From positions 1-31,275 of the forward strand of contig JAZUPZ010000005.1 in NCBI GenBank assembly GCA_045605445.1: a stretch of DNA of 31,275 bases, given 5' to 3'. Source of the stretch: CAZMHL01 sp045605445 (lineage in GTDB: Bacteria > Bacillota > Clostridia > RGIG6154). Under the pieces are notes generated by a model. It saw nothing but the letters and a program-made list of their open reading frames with translations, was not told the origin of the DNA and made no database searches. A program made the translations under genes and the position numbers. This document shows positions 13,702 through 23,316 of the stretch, in pieces. Within the stretch, counting starts at the first letter, position 1, and the number at the start of each line of letters is the position of its first letter.

Positions 13702-16197
13702 TTATTCTTCTGAGCCTTCTGTTGTTTCTTCTCCTTCTTCATCATCTTCTTTAGAAGTAATCGCTATAGAAACAATCTTTTCACCATTTGAAGTTTTCAT
13801 AAGGGTTACGCCCTGAGTTGCTCTTCCCATTACGCTTATTCCGGAAACTGCTGTTCTTATAATTGTTCCTTCTGATGTAATCATCATAAGGTCATCATTT
13901 TCTGCATCAATTTCAGCAGCACCGGCAACAAGTCCCGATTTTTCAGTAATTCTGTAGGTTTTAACACCCTTACCGCCTCTTGACTGAACCTTATATTCAG
14001 AAACAGGAGTAATTTTACCCAAACCGTTTTCAGTAACAACAAGAAGATTTGCATTTTCATCAACAACACAAGCACCAACAACATAGTCTTCGTCTTCAAG
14101 CTTTATTGCTCTTACACCATGGGCAAGTCTTCCCATAGAACGAATTTTTTCTTCTTCAAATCTTATCGACTTGCCGTTTCTTGTTACAACAAGAACCTGG
14201 CAGTTGCCGTCTGTCATTTTAACAGTCATAAGCTCGTCATCATCGTTTATTGAAATAGCATAAATTCCGCCTTTTCTGTTTGACGAATATGCATCTACAG
14301 AGGTTCTCTTTATAAGACCCTTTTTGGTTATCATTGTAAGATATTTTTCTCCGTCAATTTCAGAAACCGGAATAATATTGTTAACCTTTTCACCATTCAT
14401 AAGCGGAATAACGTTAATCATGGGCGTACCCTTTGCCTGTCTGCTTGCGGCAGGTATTCTGTAAGCTTTGATTTTATACATTCTTCCAAAGTTTGTGAAC
14501 ATAAGAAGATGGTCATGAGTTGAACAGGTTATAATCTTATCCACAAAGTCTTCCTCTTTTGTGGATAAAGCAGAAACTCCTTTTCCGCCTCTTCTCTGAC
14601 TTCTGTAAGTATCTGTTGTAAGTCTTTTAACATAACCTATATTTGTAAGAGTAATAATAACCTCTTCTTCATCTATAAGGTCTTCATAATCAACATCGTC
14701 AATTGCAGCTTCAATTGAAGTAAGTCTGTCATCACCGTATTTTTCTGCAATTTCGAGAATTTCTTTTTTAATGAGTTCTGCTAATTTCTCTTCGTTTTGC
14801 AGTAATTCTCTGTATTCCTCAATTTTTTCTGACAACATTTTATATTCTTCTTCAATTTTATCGCCATTAAGTCTCTGCAGCTGTGAAAGCTTCATATCAA
14901 GAACGCTCTGTGCCTGAATTTCGGTAAATCCGAATTTAGCCATAAGCTTTTCTTTAGCATCATCATACGCACTTCTGATAACTGCAATAACTTCATCAAT
15001 ATTTGCAAGAGCAATTCTTAAACCTTCTAAAATATGCTGTCTTGCCAGAGCTTTATCAAGGTCAAATTTTATTCTTCTTCTTACTATTTCTTCCTGGAAT
15101 TTAACATAATTTTCAAGAATAGCCTTAAGACCTAAAACCTGAGGCTTTCCGTCAACAATTGCAAGCATGTTTATTGAATAGCTGTCCTGAAGCCTTGTAA
15201 ATTTGAACAAATGATTAAGAACAACCTGAGGATTTGCATCTCTCTTTATATCAATAACAATTTTTATACCTACACGGTCTGATGAAAGGTCTTTTATATT
15301 TGAAATTCCTTCTACTCTCTTATCTTTAACAAGATCTGCAATTGATTTAACAAGCTCTTTTTTGTTAACCTGATAAGGAATTTCTGTAATATGAATTTCA
15401 TATCTGTCATTTTTTGCTTCAACAATTTCTGTCTTTGCTCTTATAATAATTCTGCCGCGGCCTGTTTCATAAGCTTGTCTTATTCCGTTTCTTCCCATAA
15501 TTGAGGCTTTGGTCGGAAAATCAGGACCTTTAACGTGTTCCATAAGCTCATCAACAGTAATTTCAGGATTGTCAATAAGAGCAACAGCGCCGTTAATAAC
15601 TTCTCTTAAGTTGTGAGAAGGAATATTGGTTGCCATACCAACGGCAATACCGGAAACACCGTTAATCAAAAGTGTTGGTATTCTTGTAGGAAGCACAACG
15701 GGCTCTTTTCTTTTTTCATCAAAGTTGGGAATAAAATCAACTGTATCTTTATCAATATCAGCAAGGAGCATATTGGCAATTTTACTCATTCTTGCTTCTG
15801 TGTATCGGTAAGCAGCAGGCGGGTCACCGTCAATTGAACCAAAGTTACCGTGACCGTCAATCAAAGGATATCTTAATGAAAAGTCCTGTGCCATACGAAC
15901 AAGAGCATCATATGCGGAAGCATCACCGTGGGGGTGATATCTGCCGATAACGTTACCAACTGTGGTAGCTGATTTAAAGAAGGGCTTGTCTGCTGTAAGA
16001 TGTTCTTCATACATAGCATAAAGAATTCTTCTGTGAACCGGCTTAAGACCGTCTCTTACATCCGGGAGAGCACGACTTATTATAACTGACATGGCATAGT
16101 CAATAAAAGCTTCTTTCATTCTTTTGTTAATGTCAATGTCAATAATTGTTTGATTTTCCAGATGCTGTTCAAATTCGCTTATATTGTTTTCTTTCAT
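13702..16197 (-). CDS. gyrA: DNA gyrase subunit A
   Basis: The 831-residue GyrA cuts and rejoins DNA in the A2B2 gyrase that introduces negative supercoils. The winged-helix region holds the quinolone pocket (GRYHPHGDASAYDALVRMAQ, 85-104) and the catalytic tyrosine Y132 in AAYRYTEARM. The C-terminal half has the beta-pinwheel with a GyrA box SQRRGGKG at about 550, which marks true gyrase rather than topoisomerase IV. The tail is acidic (DDEEGEETTEGSEE). At the position of E. coli Ser83 there is alanine (A93), while the Asp87 equivalent is kept (D97). It starts 14 bp after gyrB in one operon. The length is normal. Confidence 0.97.
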   Translation of the reverse strand: MKENNISEFEQHLENQTIIDIDINKRMKEAFIDYAMSVIISRALPDVRDGLKPVHRRILYAMYEEHLTADKPFFKSATTVGNVIGRYHPHGDASAYDALVRMAQDFSLRYPLIDGHGNFGSIDGDPPAAYRYTEARMSKIANMLLADIDKDTVDFIPNFDEKRKEPVVLPTRIPTLLINGVSGIAVGMATNIPSHNLREVINGAVALIDNPEITVDELMEHVKGPDFPTKASIMGRNGIRQAYETGRGRIIIRAKTEIVEAKNDRYEIHITEIPYQVNKKELVKSIADLVKDKRVEGISNIKDLSSDRVGIKIVIDIKRDANPQVVLNHLFKFTRLQDSYSINMLAIVDGKPQVLGLKAILENYVKFQEEIVRRRIKFDLDKALARQHILEGLRIALANIDEVIAVIRSAYDDAKEKLMAKFGFTEIQAQSVLDMKLSQLQRLNGDKIEEEYKMLSEKIEEYRELLQNEEKLAELIKKEILEIAEKYGDDRLTSIEAAIDDVDYEDLIDEEEVIITLTNIGYVKRLTTDTYRSQRRGGKGVSALSTKEEDFVDKIITCSTHDHLLMFTNFGRMYKIKAYRIPAASRQAKGTPMINVIPLMNGEKVNNIIPVSEIDGEKYLTMITKKGLIKRTSVDAYSSNRKGGIYAISINDDDELMTVKMTDGNCQVLVVTRNGKSIRFEEEKIRSMGRLAHGVRAIKLEDEDYVVGACVVDENANLLVVTENGLGKITPVSEYKVQSRGGKGVKTYRITEKSGLVAGAAEIDAENDDLMMITSEGTIIRTAVSGISVMGRATQGVTLMKTSNGEKIVSIAITSKEDDEEGEETTEGSEE

Positions 16198-16211
16198 TTC
16201 CGTCCCCTCCT

Positions 16212-18122
16212 TTATACGTCAAGATTCTGCACATACTGCGCATTTTCTTCTATAAATTTTCTTCTCGGTTCAACTTCGTCACCCATAAGAATAGAGAAAA
16301 TCTTGTCTGCTTCTATTGCATCCTCAAGAGTAACCTTAAGAAGAATTCTGTTAGCAGGATTCATAGTAGTTTCCCATAATTCTTTCGGGTCCATTTCACC
16401 AAGACCTTTATATCTGCTTATTTCAACCTTTGCATTAGGATCGCCGTTTTTAAACTCTTCACTTATGCGGTCTCTTTCCTCATCTGAATATGCAACCTGA
16501 GATTTTTTACCTCTTGTAAGCTTGTAAAGAGGCGGTTTTGCAAGAAAAACATGTCCTGTTTCAACCAAAGGTCTCATAAATCTGAAGAAGAAGGTCAGAA
16601 GAAGCGTCTGAATGTGAGCACCGTCAACGTCGGCATCGGCCATAATAATAATTTTGCCGTATCTTAATTTTTCAATATCAAACTCGTCTCCGATACCTGC
16701 ACCAAGGGCAGAAATAACCGGAAGAAGCTTTTCATTTGAGTAAACCTTGTCTGCTCTTGATTTTTCTACGTTAAGCATCTTTCCCCAAAGAGGAAGAATA
16801 GCCTGGAAATTACTGTCTCTTCCGCCCTTTGCCGAGCCTCCCGCAGAGTCTCCTTCGACGATATATATTTCAGTTTTTGTATTATCTTTTTCGTGACAGT
16901 CTGAAAGCTTTTCCGGCATTGAATAGCTTTCAAGAGGAGATTTTCTTCTTGAAGCCTCTTTTGCTTTTCTTGCAGCTTCTCTTGCATTAGAAGCATCTAT
17001 TGCTTTCTGAATAATCAATTTTGCAACACTTGGATTTTCTTCAAAGAAATCTGTAAGCTTTTCTGTTACCATATTATAAACAACGCTTCTCATAACAGAG
17101 TTACCAAGCTTTGTTTTAGTCTGTCCTTCAAACTGAGGTTCTTCAAGTTTAACAGATATTATTGCACAAATACCTTCTCTTACATCCTCGCCCTTAAGCT
17201 CATCATCGTCTTTTTTGAATATCTTATATTTTTTAGCATAGTCATTCATAACTTTTGTAAGAGCAGTTTTAAAACCAATTTCGTGAGTTCCGCCCTCTGT
17301 GGTCTGAATGTTGTTTGCAAAAGAGCTTATATTTTCGTTATAATTTGTATTCCACTGAATTGCAACCTCAGCTTCGTTGGTATCTTTCTTTCCACTTACA
17401 TATATAACATCGTGAAGAACGGTTTTTCCTTCGTTCATATAGGAAACAAAGTTTCTTATACCGCCTTCATATTCGAGAATTTCTTCTTTTCCTTCTCTTA
17501 AATCCTTAAGAATAATTTTAATTCCCGCATTAAGAAAAGCCTGTTCTCTTAATCTTTTCAAAAGAATAGAATAATCGTAAACAGTTTCTTCAAACATTTC
17601 ACTGTCAGGAAGGAAGTGAACCTTTGTTCCGGTTTTATCAGTATCGCCTATAACCTTAAGGTCACACTGCTTAACACCTCTTTTGTAGCTCTGATAGTGA
17701 ACGTGTTTACCGTCGGAAACTTCAACCTCAAGACTTTCACTGAGGGCATTAACAACAGATGCACCAACGCCGTGAAGTCCGCCGGAAACCTTATATCCGC
17801 CTTCTCCACCGAATTTTCCTCCTGCGTGAAGAACAGTAAATACTACTTCAACTGCAGGAAGTCCTGTTTTTTTGTTGATACCAACCGGAATACCACGTCC
17901 GTCATCCTCAACGGTAATGGAATTGTCCTCGTTGATTGAAACTGTGATGTTTTTACAATATCCTGCAAGAGCTTCGTCAATAGAGTTATCCACAATTTCG
18001 TAAACAAGATGGTGAAGACCTCTTGATGATGTTGAACCGATGTACATACCCGGTCTTTTTCTTACAGCTTCAAGCCCTTCAAGAACCTGAATATCATCAC
18101 TGTTGTAATGCTGTTCTGCCAT
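16212..18122 (-). CDS. gyrB: DNA gyrase subunit B
   Basis: The 636-residue GyrB supplies ATP hydrolysis and the metal-binding TOPRIM domain of gyrase. The GHKL ATPase starts with VLEGLEAVRKRPGMYIGSTS, EIVDNSIDEALAGY and EDDGRGIPV, and continues with GGLHGVGASVVNALS. The transducer domain follows. The TOPRIM domain has EGDSAGGSAKGGRD and MADADVDGAHIQTLLLTFFF, the acidic cluster that binds magnesium. The C-terminal end EPRRKFIEENAQYVQNLDV is typical. AGAGGAC lies before the ATG. Only 55 bp separate it from recF upstream. Confidence 0.97.
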   Translation of the reverse strand: MAEQHYNSDDIQVLEGLEAVRKRPGMYIGSTSSRGLHHLVYEIVDNSIDEALAGYCKNITVSINEDNSITVEDDGRGIPVGINKKTGLPAVEVVFTVLHAGGKFGGEGGYKVSGGLHGVGASVVNALSESLEVEVSDGKHVHYQSYKRGVKQCDLKVIGDTDKTGTKVHFLPDSEMFEETVYDYSILLKRLREQAFLNAGIKIILKDLREGKEEILEYEGGIRNFVSYMNEGKTVLHDVIYVSGKKDTNEAEVAIQWNTNYNENISSFANNIQTTEGGTHEIGFKTALTKVMNDYAKKYKIFKKDDDELKGEDVREGICAIISVKLEEPQFEGQTKTKLGNSVMRSVVYNMVTEKLTDFFEENPSVAKLIIQKAIDASNAREAARKAKEASRRKSPLESYSMPEKLSDCHEKDNTKTEIYIVEGDSAGGSAKGGRDSNFQAILPLWGKMLNVEKSRADKVYSNEKLLPVISALGAGIGDEFDIEKLRYGKIIIMADADVDGAHIQTLLLTFFFRFMRPLVETGHVFLAKPPLYKLTRGKKSQVAYSDEERDRISEEFKNGDPNAKVEISRYKGLGEMDPKELWETTMNPANRILLKVTLEDAIEADKIFSILMGDEVEPRRKFIEENAQYVQNLDV

Positions 18123-18177
18123 TTATTTGTCCTCTCTTTCATTTTCTGATGAACAACTATTTATTAAAAATTTAATT

Positions 18178-19263
18178 TTAATCTATTATTTTTGCATTTT
18201 CTATATGAATAAGTTTAGTATTTTTACGTCTTGCAAAGCTCCCCTTGTCGGTAGAGGTTATAATAACCTGCTTGTCCCTTATTTCTTCAAGAAGATATTT
18301 TCTTCTGTAGGAATCAAGCTCTGAAAGAATATCGTCAAGTAAAAGAACAGGAAATTCTCCTTTGTTTTCTTTTATATATTCTGCAAAAGCAAGCTTTAAA
18401 ACAAGAATAACAGTTCTTTGCTGTCCCTGAGATGCAAAATCTCTTACGTCTTTTCCGTTTATAAAAAATTTTATATCCTCTCTGTGAGGACCGAAAACCG
18501 AAGTTCTTTCGTAAATTTCCTTTTCTTTAACAGAATCAAGCTTTTTAAAAAGCTCCTTCTGCATTTTTTTAAGCTCCTGAATTTTAATACAGCTGTCGTA
18601 TTTAATTTCAAATTTGTCTGTAGAAAGAGTAATTTCTCTGTAAAGACGAACTGAAGCTTCTTTTATAAATTCGTAAAATTTGTTTCTGTGGAAAATAATT
18701 TTTGCTCCCACATCAGAAAGCTGCTCATTGTAAATATCAATCATTGAAATAAAGGAATTTCCTTCTTTCAACATTTTGTTTTTTTGTTTTAATATTTTAG
18801 AATAAGTCAATAAACAGTTAAAGTAGCTTTTTTTAACCTGACTTATGGAAATATCGGTAAATCTTCTTCTTTCAGAAGGACCGTCTTTTATAATTGAAAA
18901 ATCCTCAGGTGAAAATAAAACAGCGTTAAAATTTCCTATTAAATCAGAATTTTTCAAAACCTTAATGTCATTAACTTCCATATAATGTCTGTCGTTTGGA
19001 AATAATCTTACCTTTGCCTGCATATCTCTTTCTTTATTTTTAAAGAAAATTTCAGCCTCCGCAAAGGGAGCATTATATTTAATAAGGTCCTTTTCGTGAT
19101 TGGTACGGTGGCTTCTGCAGGCGGCAAAGAAATATATTGATTCAATAATATTTGTTTTTCCCTGCCCGTTAAGACCGTAAATAAGATTTGTTCCTTCGCT
19201 TAAATCAAGGTCAAGAGTTTCATAATTTCTGTAATTTTTCAGAATAATTCTATATATGTGCAT
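18178..19263 (-). CDS. recF: DNA replication and repair protein RecF
   Basis: RecF (361 residues) is an SMC-like ATPase that helps load RecA at single-strand gaps. It has the Walker A GLNGQGKTNIIE (30-41), the N-terminal IILKNYRNYETLDLDL, the signature SQGQQRTVILVLKLAFAE near 295 and the Walker B PVLLLDDILSELD. Its ATG lies 25 bp inside the end of the remB gene, so the two are translationally coupled. Length and order agree with the standard origin operon. Confidence 0.95.
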   Translation of the reverse strand: MHIYRIILKNYRNYETLDLDLSEGTNLIYGLNGQGKTNIIESIYFFAACRSHRTNHEKDLIKYNAPFAEAEIFFKNKERDMQAKVRLFPNDRHYMEVNDIKVLKNSDLIGNFNAVLFSPEDFSIIKDGPSERRRFTDISISQVKKSYFNCLLTYSKILKQKNKMLKEGNSFISMIDIYNEQLSDVGAKIIFHRNKFYEFIKEASVRLYREITLSTDKFEIKYDSCIKIQELKKMQKELFKKLDSVKEKEIYERTSVFGPHREDIKFFINGKDVRDFASQGQQRTVILVLKLAFAEYIKENKGEFPVLLLDDILSELDSYRRKYLLEEIRDKQVIITSTDKGSFARRKNTKLIHIENAKIID

Positions 19264-19538
19264 TTTGAATCCCCGATTATGGAATTTTCATTTATTCTTT
19301 TAAGAAGAAGCTGAAGACTGAAAGGAGAAAGATAAATCATTTCGTCCCCTTCTTCATCAAGAGTAACAATCATTGTTCTTGGAAGCTCTTCAAAGGAAAC
19401 ATAAAAAATTTTTCCCGCTTTTTCATTCTCCAAAAGAAAATTTCTGCTGTTTTTGTAAGCGGTGTTTTTATCAACGTCACCAATATATACAATATCCTTT
19501 GTATCAATAATAACGTCTTCACCTATGTGAATATACAT
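19239..19538 (-). CDS. remB: RemB/YaaB-like DUF370 protein
   Basis: This is a 99-residue DUF370-family protein. It opens with MYIHIGEDVIIDTKDIVYIG, close to RemB/YaaB of Bacillus, a small regulator tied to extracellular matrix genes. The C-terminal half contains SFEELPRTMIVTLDEEGDEM, LSPFSLQLLLKRI and an extension past 90. In Bacillus the gene sits between recF and gyrB. Here it sits between dnaN and recF, in the place normally held by the S4-domain gene yaaA, which is absent. It overlaps recF by 25 bp. The function in this organism is inferred. Confidence 0.8.
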   Translation of the reverse strand: MYIHIGEDVIIDTKDIVYIGDVDKNTAYKNSRNFLLENEKAGKIFYVSFEELPRTMIVTLDEEGDEMIYLSPFSLQLLLKRINENSIIGDSKCTYIELF

Positions 19539-19565
19539 AGTAAATTTCCTCCGGTAAATTTTGTT

Positions 19566-20672
19566 TTATTTTTTTAGAAGCACCGGTAAAACAATATATA
19601 AGAATCTGTCCCCTTCAACCGGAGAAATAACAAGAGGTGAAAGCGGAGTTGAGAGTTCAAGGAAAACCTCATCCTCGTCGCAGGCACCAAAAGCATCGAG
19701 AAGATACTGGTTTGTAAAGCCTATTTCTATGTTGTTTCCGTAAAGCTTTTCAATCTGAGCTTCATCGTGAATCTTACCTGAAAGGTTAGCACAGTCAATA
19801 ACCATAAGATTATCGGTAATGCTGAGCTTTACAGGACTTTTAACGGTTTCTGTATGAATAATAGGAGAAACACGTTCAAAGGAATGCTTGAGTTTTTTTG
19901 AATCAGCCTTTATTTTAATGGGACATTCGTTTGTAATAACCTTTTCATAGTTAAGAAATTCACCATCAATAACTCTTGAAAAGAGTCTGCATCCGCCGAA
20001 TTCAAGCATAATGTATTTTCTTGAAGGATAAATTTCAACAACTTCGTCATCGCCTATAATTTTAAGAAGCTCATTAAGAGTTTTAAAAGGCATAACAAAA
20101 TCCTTAAGAGGAGCAGATTTTATAAGCTTTTCTTTTCTTATTGCAAGTCTGTGACCGTCAAGAGCAATAACTTTAAGATAGTCTCCTTCTATTTTAAAGA
20201 GCTCGCCGGTTAAAATTTGTCTGTACTCTCCCTTGCTTGTTGCAAAAATCGTCTGTCTTATCATAGCTTTAAGGGAGGCAGCTTCTATACTTATGGAGTT
20301 ATCAATATCAAAAAGGAAATTGTCGGGAAATTCATCAGCATTTATACCGGAAATTTCAAAAACAGACATTCCCGAAACAATAGTGGTTTTATTTTTTTCA
20401 CCAACATCAAATTCAACCTGACTTCCGCCGCATTTTCTTATAATATCGGTAAAAGTTCTTGAGTTAAGAACAATTCTGCCTTGTCTTATAACTTCAGCTT
20501 CAAAAGAAGCTTCAATTGAAATTTCAAGGTCATTTCCCGTAAGACATACTGTATTGCTTTTAGCTTCAACAAGTATACCTTCCATAACTGCAAGAGTAGA
20601 TTTTGGAGAAACAGCCTTTTCAGCTTTTCCAACGGCATATAAAATGTCTTCCTTGTTACAAATGAATTTCAT
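19566..20672 (-). CDS. dnaN: DNA polymerase III subunit beta (sliding clamp)
   Basis: The 368-residue beta clamp holds the replicative polymerase on DNA. The N-terminus MKFICNKEDILYAVGKAEKA followed by VSPKSTLAVMEGILVEA is the standard clamp start, with the middle domain at ISIEAASLKAMIRQTIFATS and the third domain ending in a long hydrophobic tail (FLYIVLPVLLKK). GGAGG precedes the ATG at 20672. It follows dnaA after about 310 bp that contain the likely oriC, and reads into remB after 27 bp. Confidence 0.96.
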   Translation of the reverse strand: MKFICNKEDILYAVGKAEKAVSPKSTLAVMEGILVEAKSNTVCLTGNDLEISIEASFEAEVIRQGRIVLNSRTFTDIIRKCGGSQVEFDVGEKNKTTIVSGMSVFEISGINADEFPDNFLFDIDNSISIEAASLKAMIRQTIFATSKGEYRQILTGELFKIEGDYLKVIALDGHRLAIRKEKLIKSAPLKDFVMPFKTLNELLKIIGDDEVVEIYPSRKYIMLEFGGCRLFSRVIDGEFLNYEKVITNECPIKIKADSKKLKHSFERVSPIIHTETVKSPVKLSITDNLMVIDCANLSGKIHDEAQIEKLYGNNIEIGFTNQYLLDAFGACDEDEVFLELSTPLSPLVISPVEGDRFLYIVLPVLLKK

Positions 20673-20982
20673 AATGATACCTCCGGTTTAATCGAAATCA
20701 ATATATATATGTTTATATTTCAGTATTCAGTAATAATATAGCTGTTGATAACTTAAAAACACGTTTTTTTAAGCTTTAAATAAAGGTTTGTCCATGTTGA
20801 TAAGCTGTGGACAGGCAGGTGGAATGAATTTCATAACTTTTTGCGTTGAAAAGTTGTAAACATTATTCCACAAACGTTTATCCGCTTTTCCACAATTTAG
20901 AAGTGGATAAATTAAATAATAGATAATAAAACTGGATCAAACTGCTATGCAGTTTGTACATTTTTTTAACGAGCGTAGTGAG
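20673..20982. other. Probable chromosomal replication origin (oriC) between dnaA and dnaN
   Basis: The gap contains DnaA-box-like 9-mers (consensus TTATCCACA). These are TTTTCCACA (20886-20894) and AGTGGATAA (20902-20910, reverse strand), each one mismatch. Weaker ones are TATTCCACA (20864-20872), TTATCCGCT (20878-20886), TGTGGACAG (20806-20814, reverse) and TTGTCCATG (20788-20796). Toward dnaN an AT-rich tract (about 20697-20745, ATATATATAT and TAATAATATAG) would suit the unwinding element. Near dnaA a palindrome AAACTGC-TAT-GCAGTTT (20940-20956) may be a weak dnaA terminator. A skew plot would confirm the origin. Confidence 0.75.
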
Positions 20983-22329
20983 TTAATTTCTCAGAGAGTT
21001 TTCTATATCGTTAACAATGGTAACAATTTTTTCAACCTTGCTTGAATAATCATTCTGAATTTTGTTAAGAGCGTAAAGAACGGTTGAATGATCTCTTTCA
21101 AATTCTCTTCCGATCGAAGAAGAGGTTGCTTTTTTAACAACTCTTGAAGCAAGAAACATTCCTATTTGTCTTGCAAGGGCAAGATCTTTTCTTTTGTTTT
21201 TGCCCATAAGTTCTTCCATTGTTATATGGAAGTATTTGCAGCAGGCTTCTTTTACCATATCATAGGAAACATCAAGCTTAACTTCTTCAACGTTTTCTAT
21301 AATAGTTTTGCATATTTCCAATATAGCTTTGTCGTCAAGCTCATTGTCAATTATGCTTATGTAAGCAATAACCTTGTTAAGAGCTCCTTCAAGCTCTCTT
21401 ATGTTTGTTTTCACATTGTCTGCTATATAAACGTAAACATCGTCGCAAAATTCGTAGCCTTCTTCTTTTGCCTTGTTTTTAAGAATTGCAATTCTCATTT
21501 CAAAATCAGGAGGAGTAATGTCGCAAACAAGTCCCCAGGAGAATCTTGAAACAAGTCTTTCTCCGATATCCTCAATTTCCTTCGGAGGACGGTCGGCAGT
21601 TAAAACAATCTGCTTTGAATTGTCGTAAAGCTGATTAAAGGTGTGGAAAAATTCTTCAAGAGTAGATTCTTTTTTTGAGAAAAACTGAATGTCATCAACA
21701 ATGAGAATATCTGCATTTCTGTATTTTTCCCTGAAAACGTCTGTTGTTTTAAACTGAAGAGCCTTAACAAAGTCGTTGGTATATTTTTCCGCCGAAACGT
21801 ATATAATTTTTGTTTTTTCATCAAGCTGTCTCATAAAATGAGCAATAGCATGACAAAGATGAGTTTTTCCGAGGCCCGATTTTCCATAAAGGAATAAAGG
21901 ATTATATCTTCCTCCGGGAGATTCTGCAACGGAAAGAGCATAAGCGTGAGCAAGCTTGTTGGAATTACCTACAACGAAATTGTCAAAGGTGTATTTTGAA
22001 TTAAAATGATAATCGTCGTCTTTAACAATGCCGTCTGGCTTGTACTCAATAACTTTTTCCTCTTTCGGTTTTTCTTCGTTGTGAAGAAGAACGGAAATCT
22101 TGTAATTTTTCTTTGTTACCTTAAAAACCGCCGTTTCAATAATGTCGGTATATTTAAGTTCAATCTGATTTTTTGCAATTAAGTTTGGAGCCCAGAGAAA
22201 TAAAACACTGTTACCGAATTCTGCTCTTTCAATGGGGTCAATCCAGGTGTTGTACTGAATTTCTTTCAGCTGTCCGGAATTTTTAATTCTAAGGCATACT
22301 TCCTGCCATATCTGTTCGTGATTTGTCAT
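20983..22329 (-). CDS. dnaA: Chromosomal replication initiator protein DnaA
   Basis: DnaA (448 residues) is the AAA+ initiator that melts the origin and loads helicase. Domain I is at 1-80 (IWQEVCLRIK, YNTWIDPIE). A short charged linker follows to about 105. The AAA+ core has YTFDNFVVGNSNKLAHAYAL, Walker A GKSGLGKTH (149-157) and Walker B DILIVDDIQFF (207-217). Domain IV ends with the box-binding signature ERDHSTVLYALNK (411-423). GGAGA precedes the ATG. It has its own consensus promoter and leads the operon dnaA-dnaN-remB-recF-gyrB-gyrA. Confidence 0.97.
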   Translation of the reverse strand: MTNHEQIWQEVCLRIKNSGQLKEIQYNTWIDPIERAEFGNSVLFLWAPNLIAKNQIELKYTDIIETAVFKVTKKNYKISVLLHNEEKPKEEKVIEYKPDGIVKDDDYHFNSKYTFDNFVVGNSNKLAHAYALSVAESPGGRYNPLFLYGKSGLGKTHLCHAIAHFMRQLDEKTKIIYVSAEKYTNDFVKALQFKTTDVFREKYRNADILIVDDIQFFSKKESTLEEFFHTFNQLYDNSKQIVLTADRPPKEIEDIGERLVSRFSWGLVCDITPPDFEMRIAILKNKAKEEGYEFCDDVYVYIADNVKTNIRELEGALNKVIAYISIIDNELDDKAILEICKTIIENVEEVKLDVSYDMVKEACCKYFHITMEELMGKNKRKDLALARQIGMFLASRVVKKATSSSIGREFERDHSTVLYALNKIQNDYSSKVEKIVTIVNDIENSLRN

Positions 22330-22391
22330 AAATTTATCTCCAGAAATAAGTTTTTATATCATTAAAAAGTTTAGTCCGATAGTTATACATA

Positions 22392-22420
22392 ATTATATCA
22401 TAATTTTTCTTTAATTTCAA
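22392..22420 (-). promoter_or_regulatory. Sigma-A promoter of dnaA
   Basis: Minus strand: TTGAAA, 17-bp spacer, TATAAT with TG one base before it. Transcription would start near 22385, leaving a 55-nt leader. No DnaA box is visible around it. Confidence 0.8.
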
Positions 22421-22435
22421 TAAAAAACAAAAAAA

Positions 22436-22460
22436 TACCGCAAATTTAAAATTTGCGGTA
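22436..22460 (-). terminator. Terminator after the YycI-like gene
   Basis: TACCGCAAATT pairs perfectly with AATTTGCGGTA. On the minus strand it is followed by a long T-run. It separates the upstream pfp operon from the dnaA promoter. Confidence 0.8.
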
Positions 22461-22505
22461 AAAGTATAGGAAAACATCAAAAATAGTTAAAATTCAAAAA
22501 ACATA

Positions 22506-23300
22506 TTAAAATTTGCTTAATTCAATAATATTGCCGTTGGTGGCGTCAAAAAAGAACTCGTTTCCGTTTATCAGAGTAACTCTGTAACAGGGAATCGCCG
22601 GAAGTGTTGAATAAGAAGAGTAAACACTTTCGGTATAGTAACCTCTGCTGATGGAATTAACGGTTGTTTTTTCTTCAAAACCGTACTCTGAAAGTCTGAG
22701 CAGAATTTCAAGGGGTGAAATAATGTTTTCTTCAATTGATGAAACCGAATCAATGTTGAAATATAGTCCTTCCGTCCTTATAATTCCGTTTTTGGTAAAG
22801 AAAACATTAAGCTTTGAGCTGTAAAGAGGAACAGAATCGTAAATCTGGTTAAAGGTTGCTCTGTATATTCCGCTTCCCATGTCAAGACTTCCGTCCCAAA
22901 CGAAATATTTTGAAGAAATTCCGTGTTCCTTAAGAATAAGGAGAATTTCTTCTGCTGTCTGACTTCCGGGCAAAAGATTTTTAAATTCATATTTTCCGTT
23001 TTCAGGAATGAAAGTGTAAATATCTTCTTTATATTCAATTTTCCCCTTTATGTTTTTCTTCTTTTCCGATTCTTCCGACATTGGATTTATAAGATTAAGG
23101 TAAAACATACTGTCGTTTTTTCTGTTTATTAAATCTTTATCAATATAAATGTTTCTTTTTTGAAGAACCGAAACGGTTTGTTCAACAGCCGTGTCGGAAA
23201 TATATTTTTCTCTTGAATCGGAATAAATAATGGAAATGAGAAAAATATTAACAAAAATAAAAAGAATAATCAAAAAGGTTTTAGCTCTTGAAAAATACAT
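22506..23300 (-). CDS. YycI-like membrane-anchored regulatory protein
   Basis: The 264-residue protein begins with SRAKTFLIILFIFVNIFLIS, a short cytosolic start and one membrane helix (about 8-26). The rest is extracellular. The start R/K-x-KT-hydrophobic helix, then a region with SVLQKRNIYIDKDLI, resembles YycI/YycH-type partners of the WalK kinase. The C-terminus, PCYRVTLINGNEFFFDATNG, resembles a PepSY-like end. Such proteins adjust WalRK cell-wall signalling. A WalR-like regulator is encoded at 11636-12334, about 10 kb away. It follows pfp by 16 bp and is probably in its operon. The assignment rests on fold-level resemblance, so confidence is moderate. Confidence 0.5.
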   Translation of the reverse strand: MYFSRAKTFLIILFIFVNIFLISIIYSDSREKYISDTAVEQTVSVLQKRNIYIDKDLINRKNDSMFYLNLINPMSEESEKKKNIKGKIEYKEDIYTFIPENGKYEFKNLLPGSQTAEEILLILKEHGISSKYFVWDGSLDMGSGIYRATFNQIYDSVPLYSSKLNVFFTKNGIIRTEGLYFNIDSVSSIEENIISPLEILLRLSEYGFEEKTTVNSISRGYYTESVYSSYSTLPAIPCYRVTLINGNEFFFDATNGNIIELSKF

Positions 23301-23316
23301 AAAAGAAACCTTCCTT

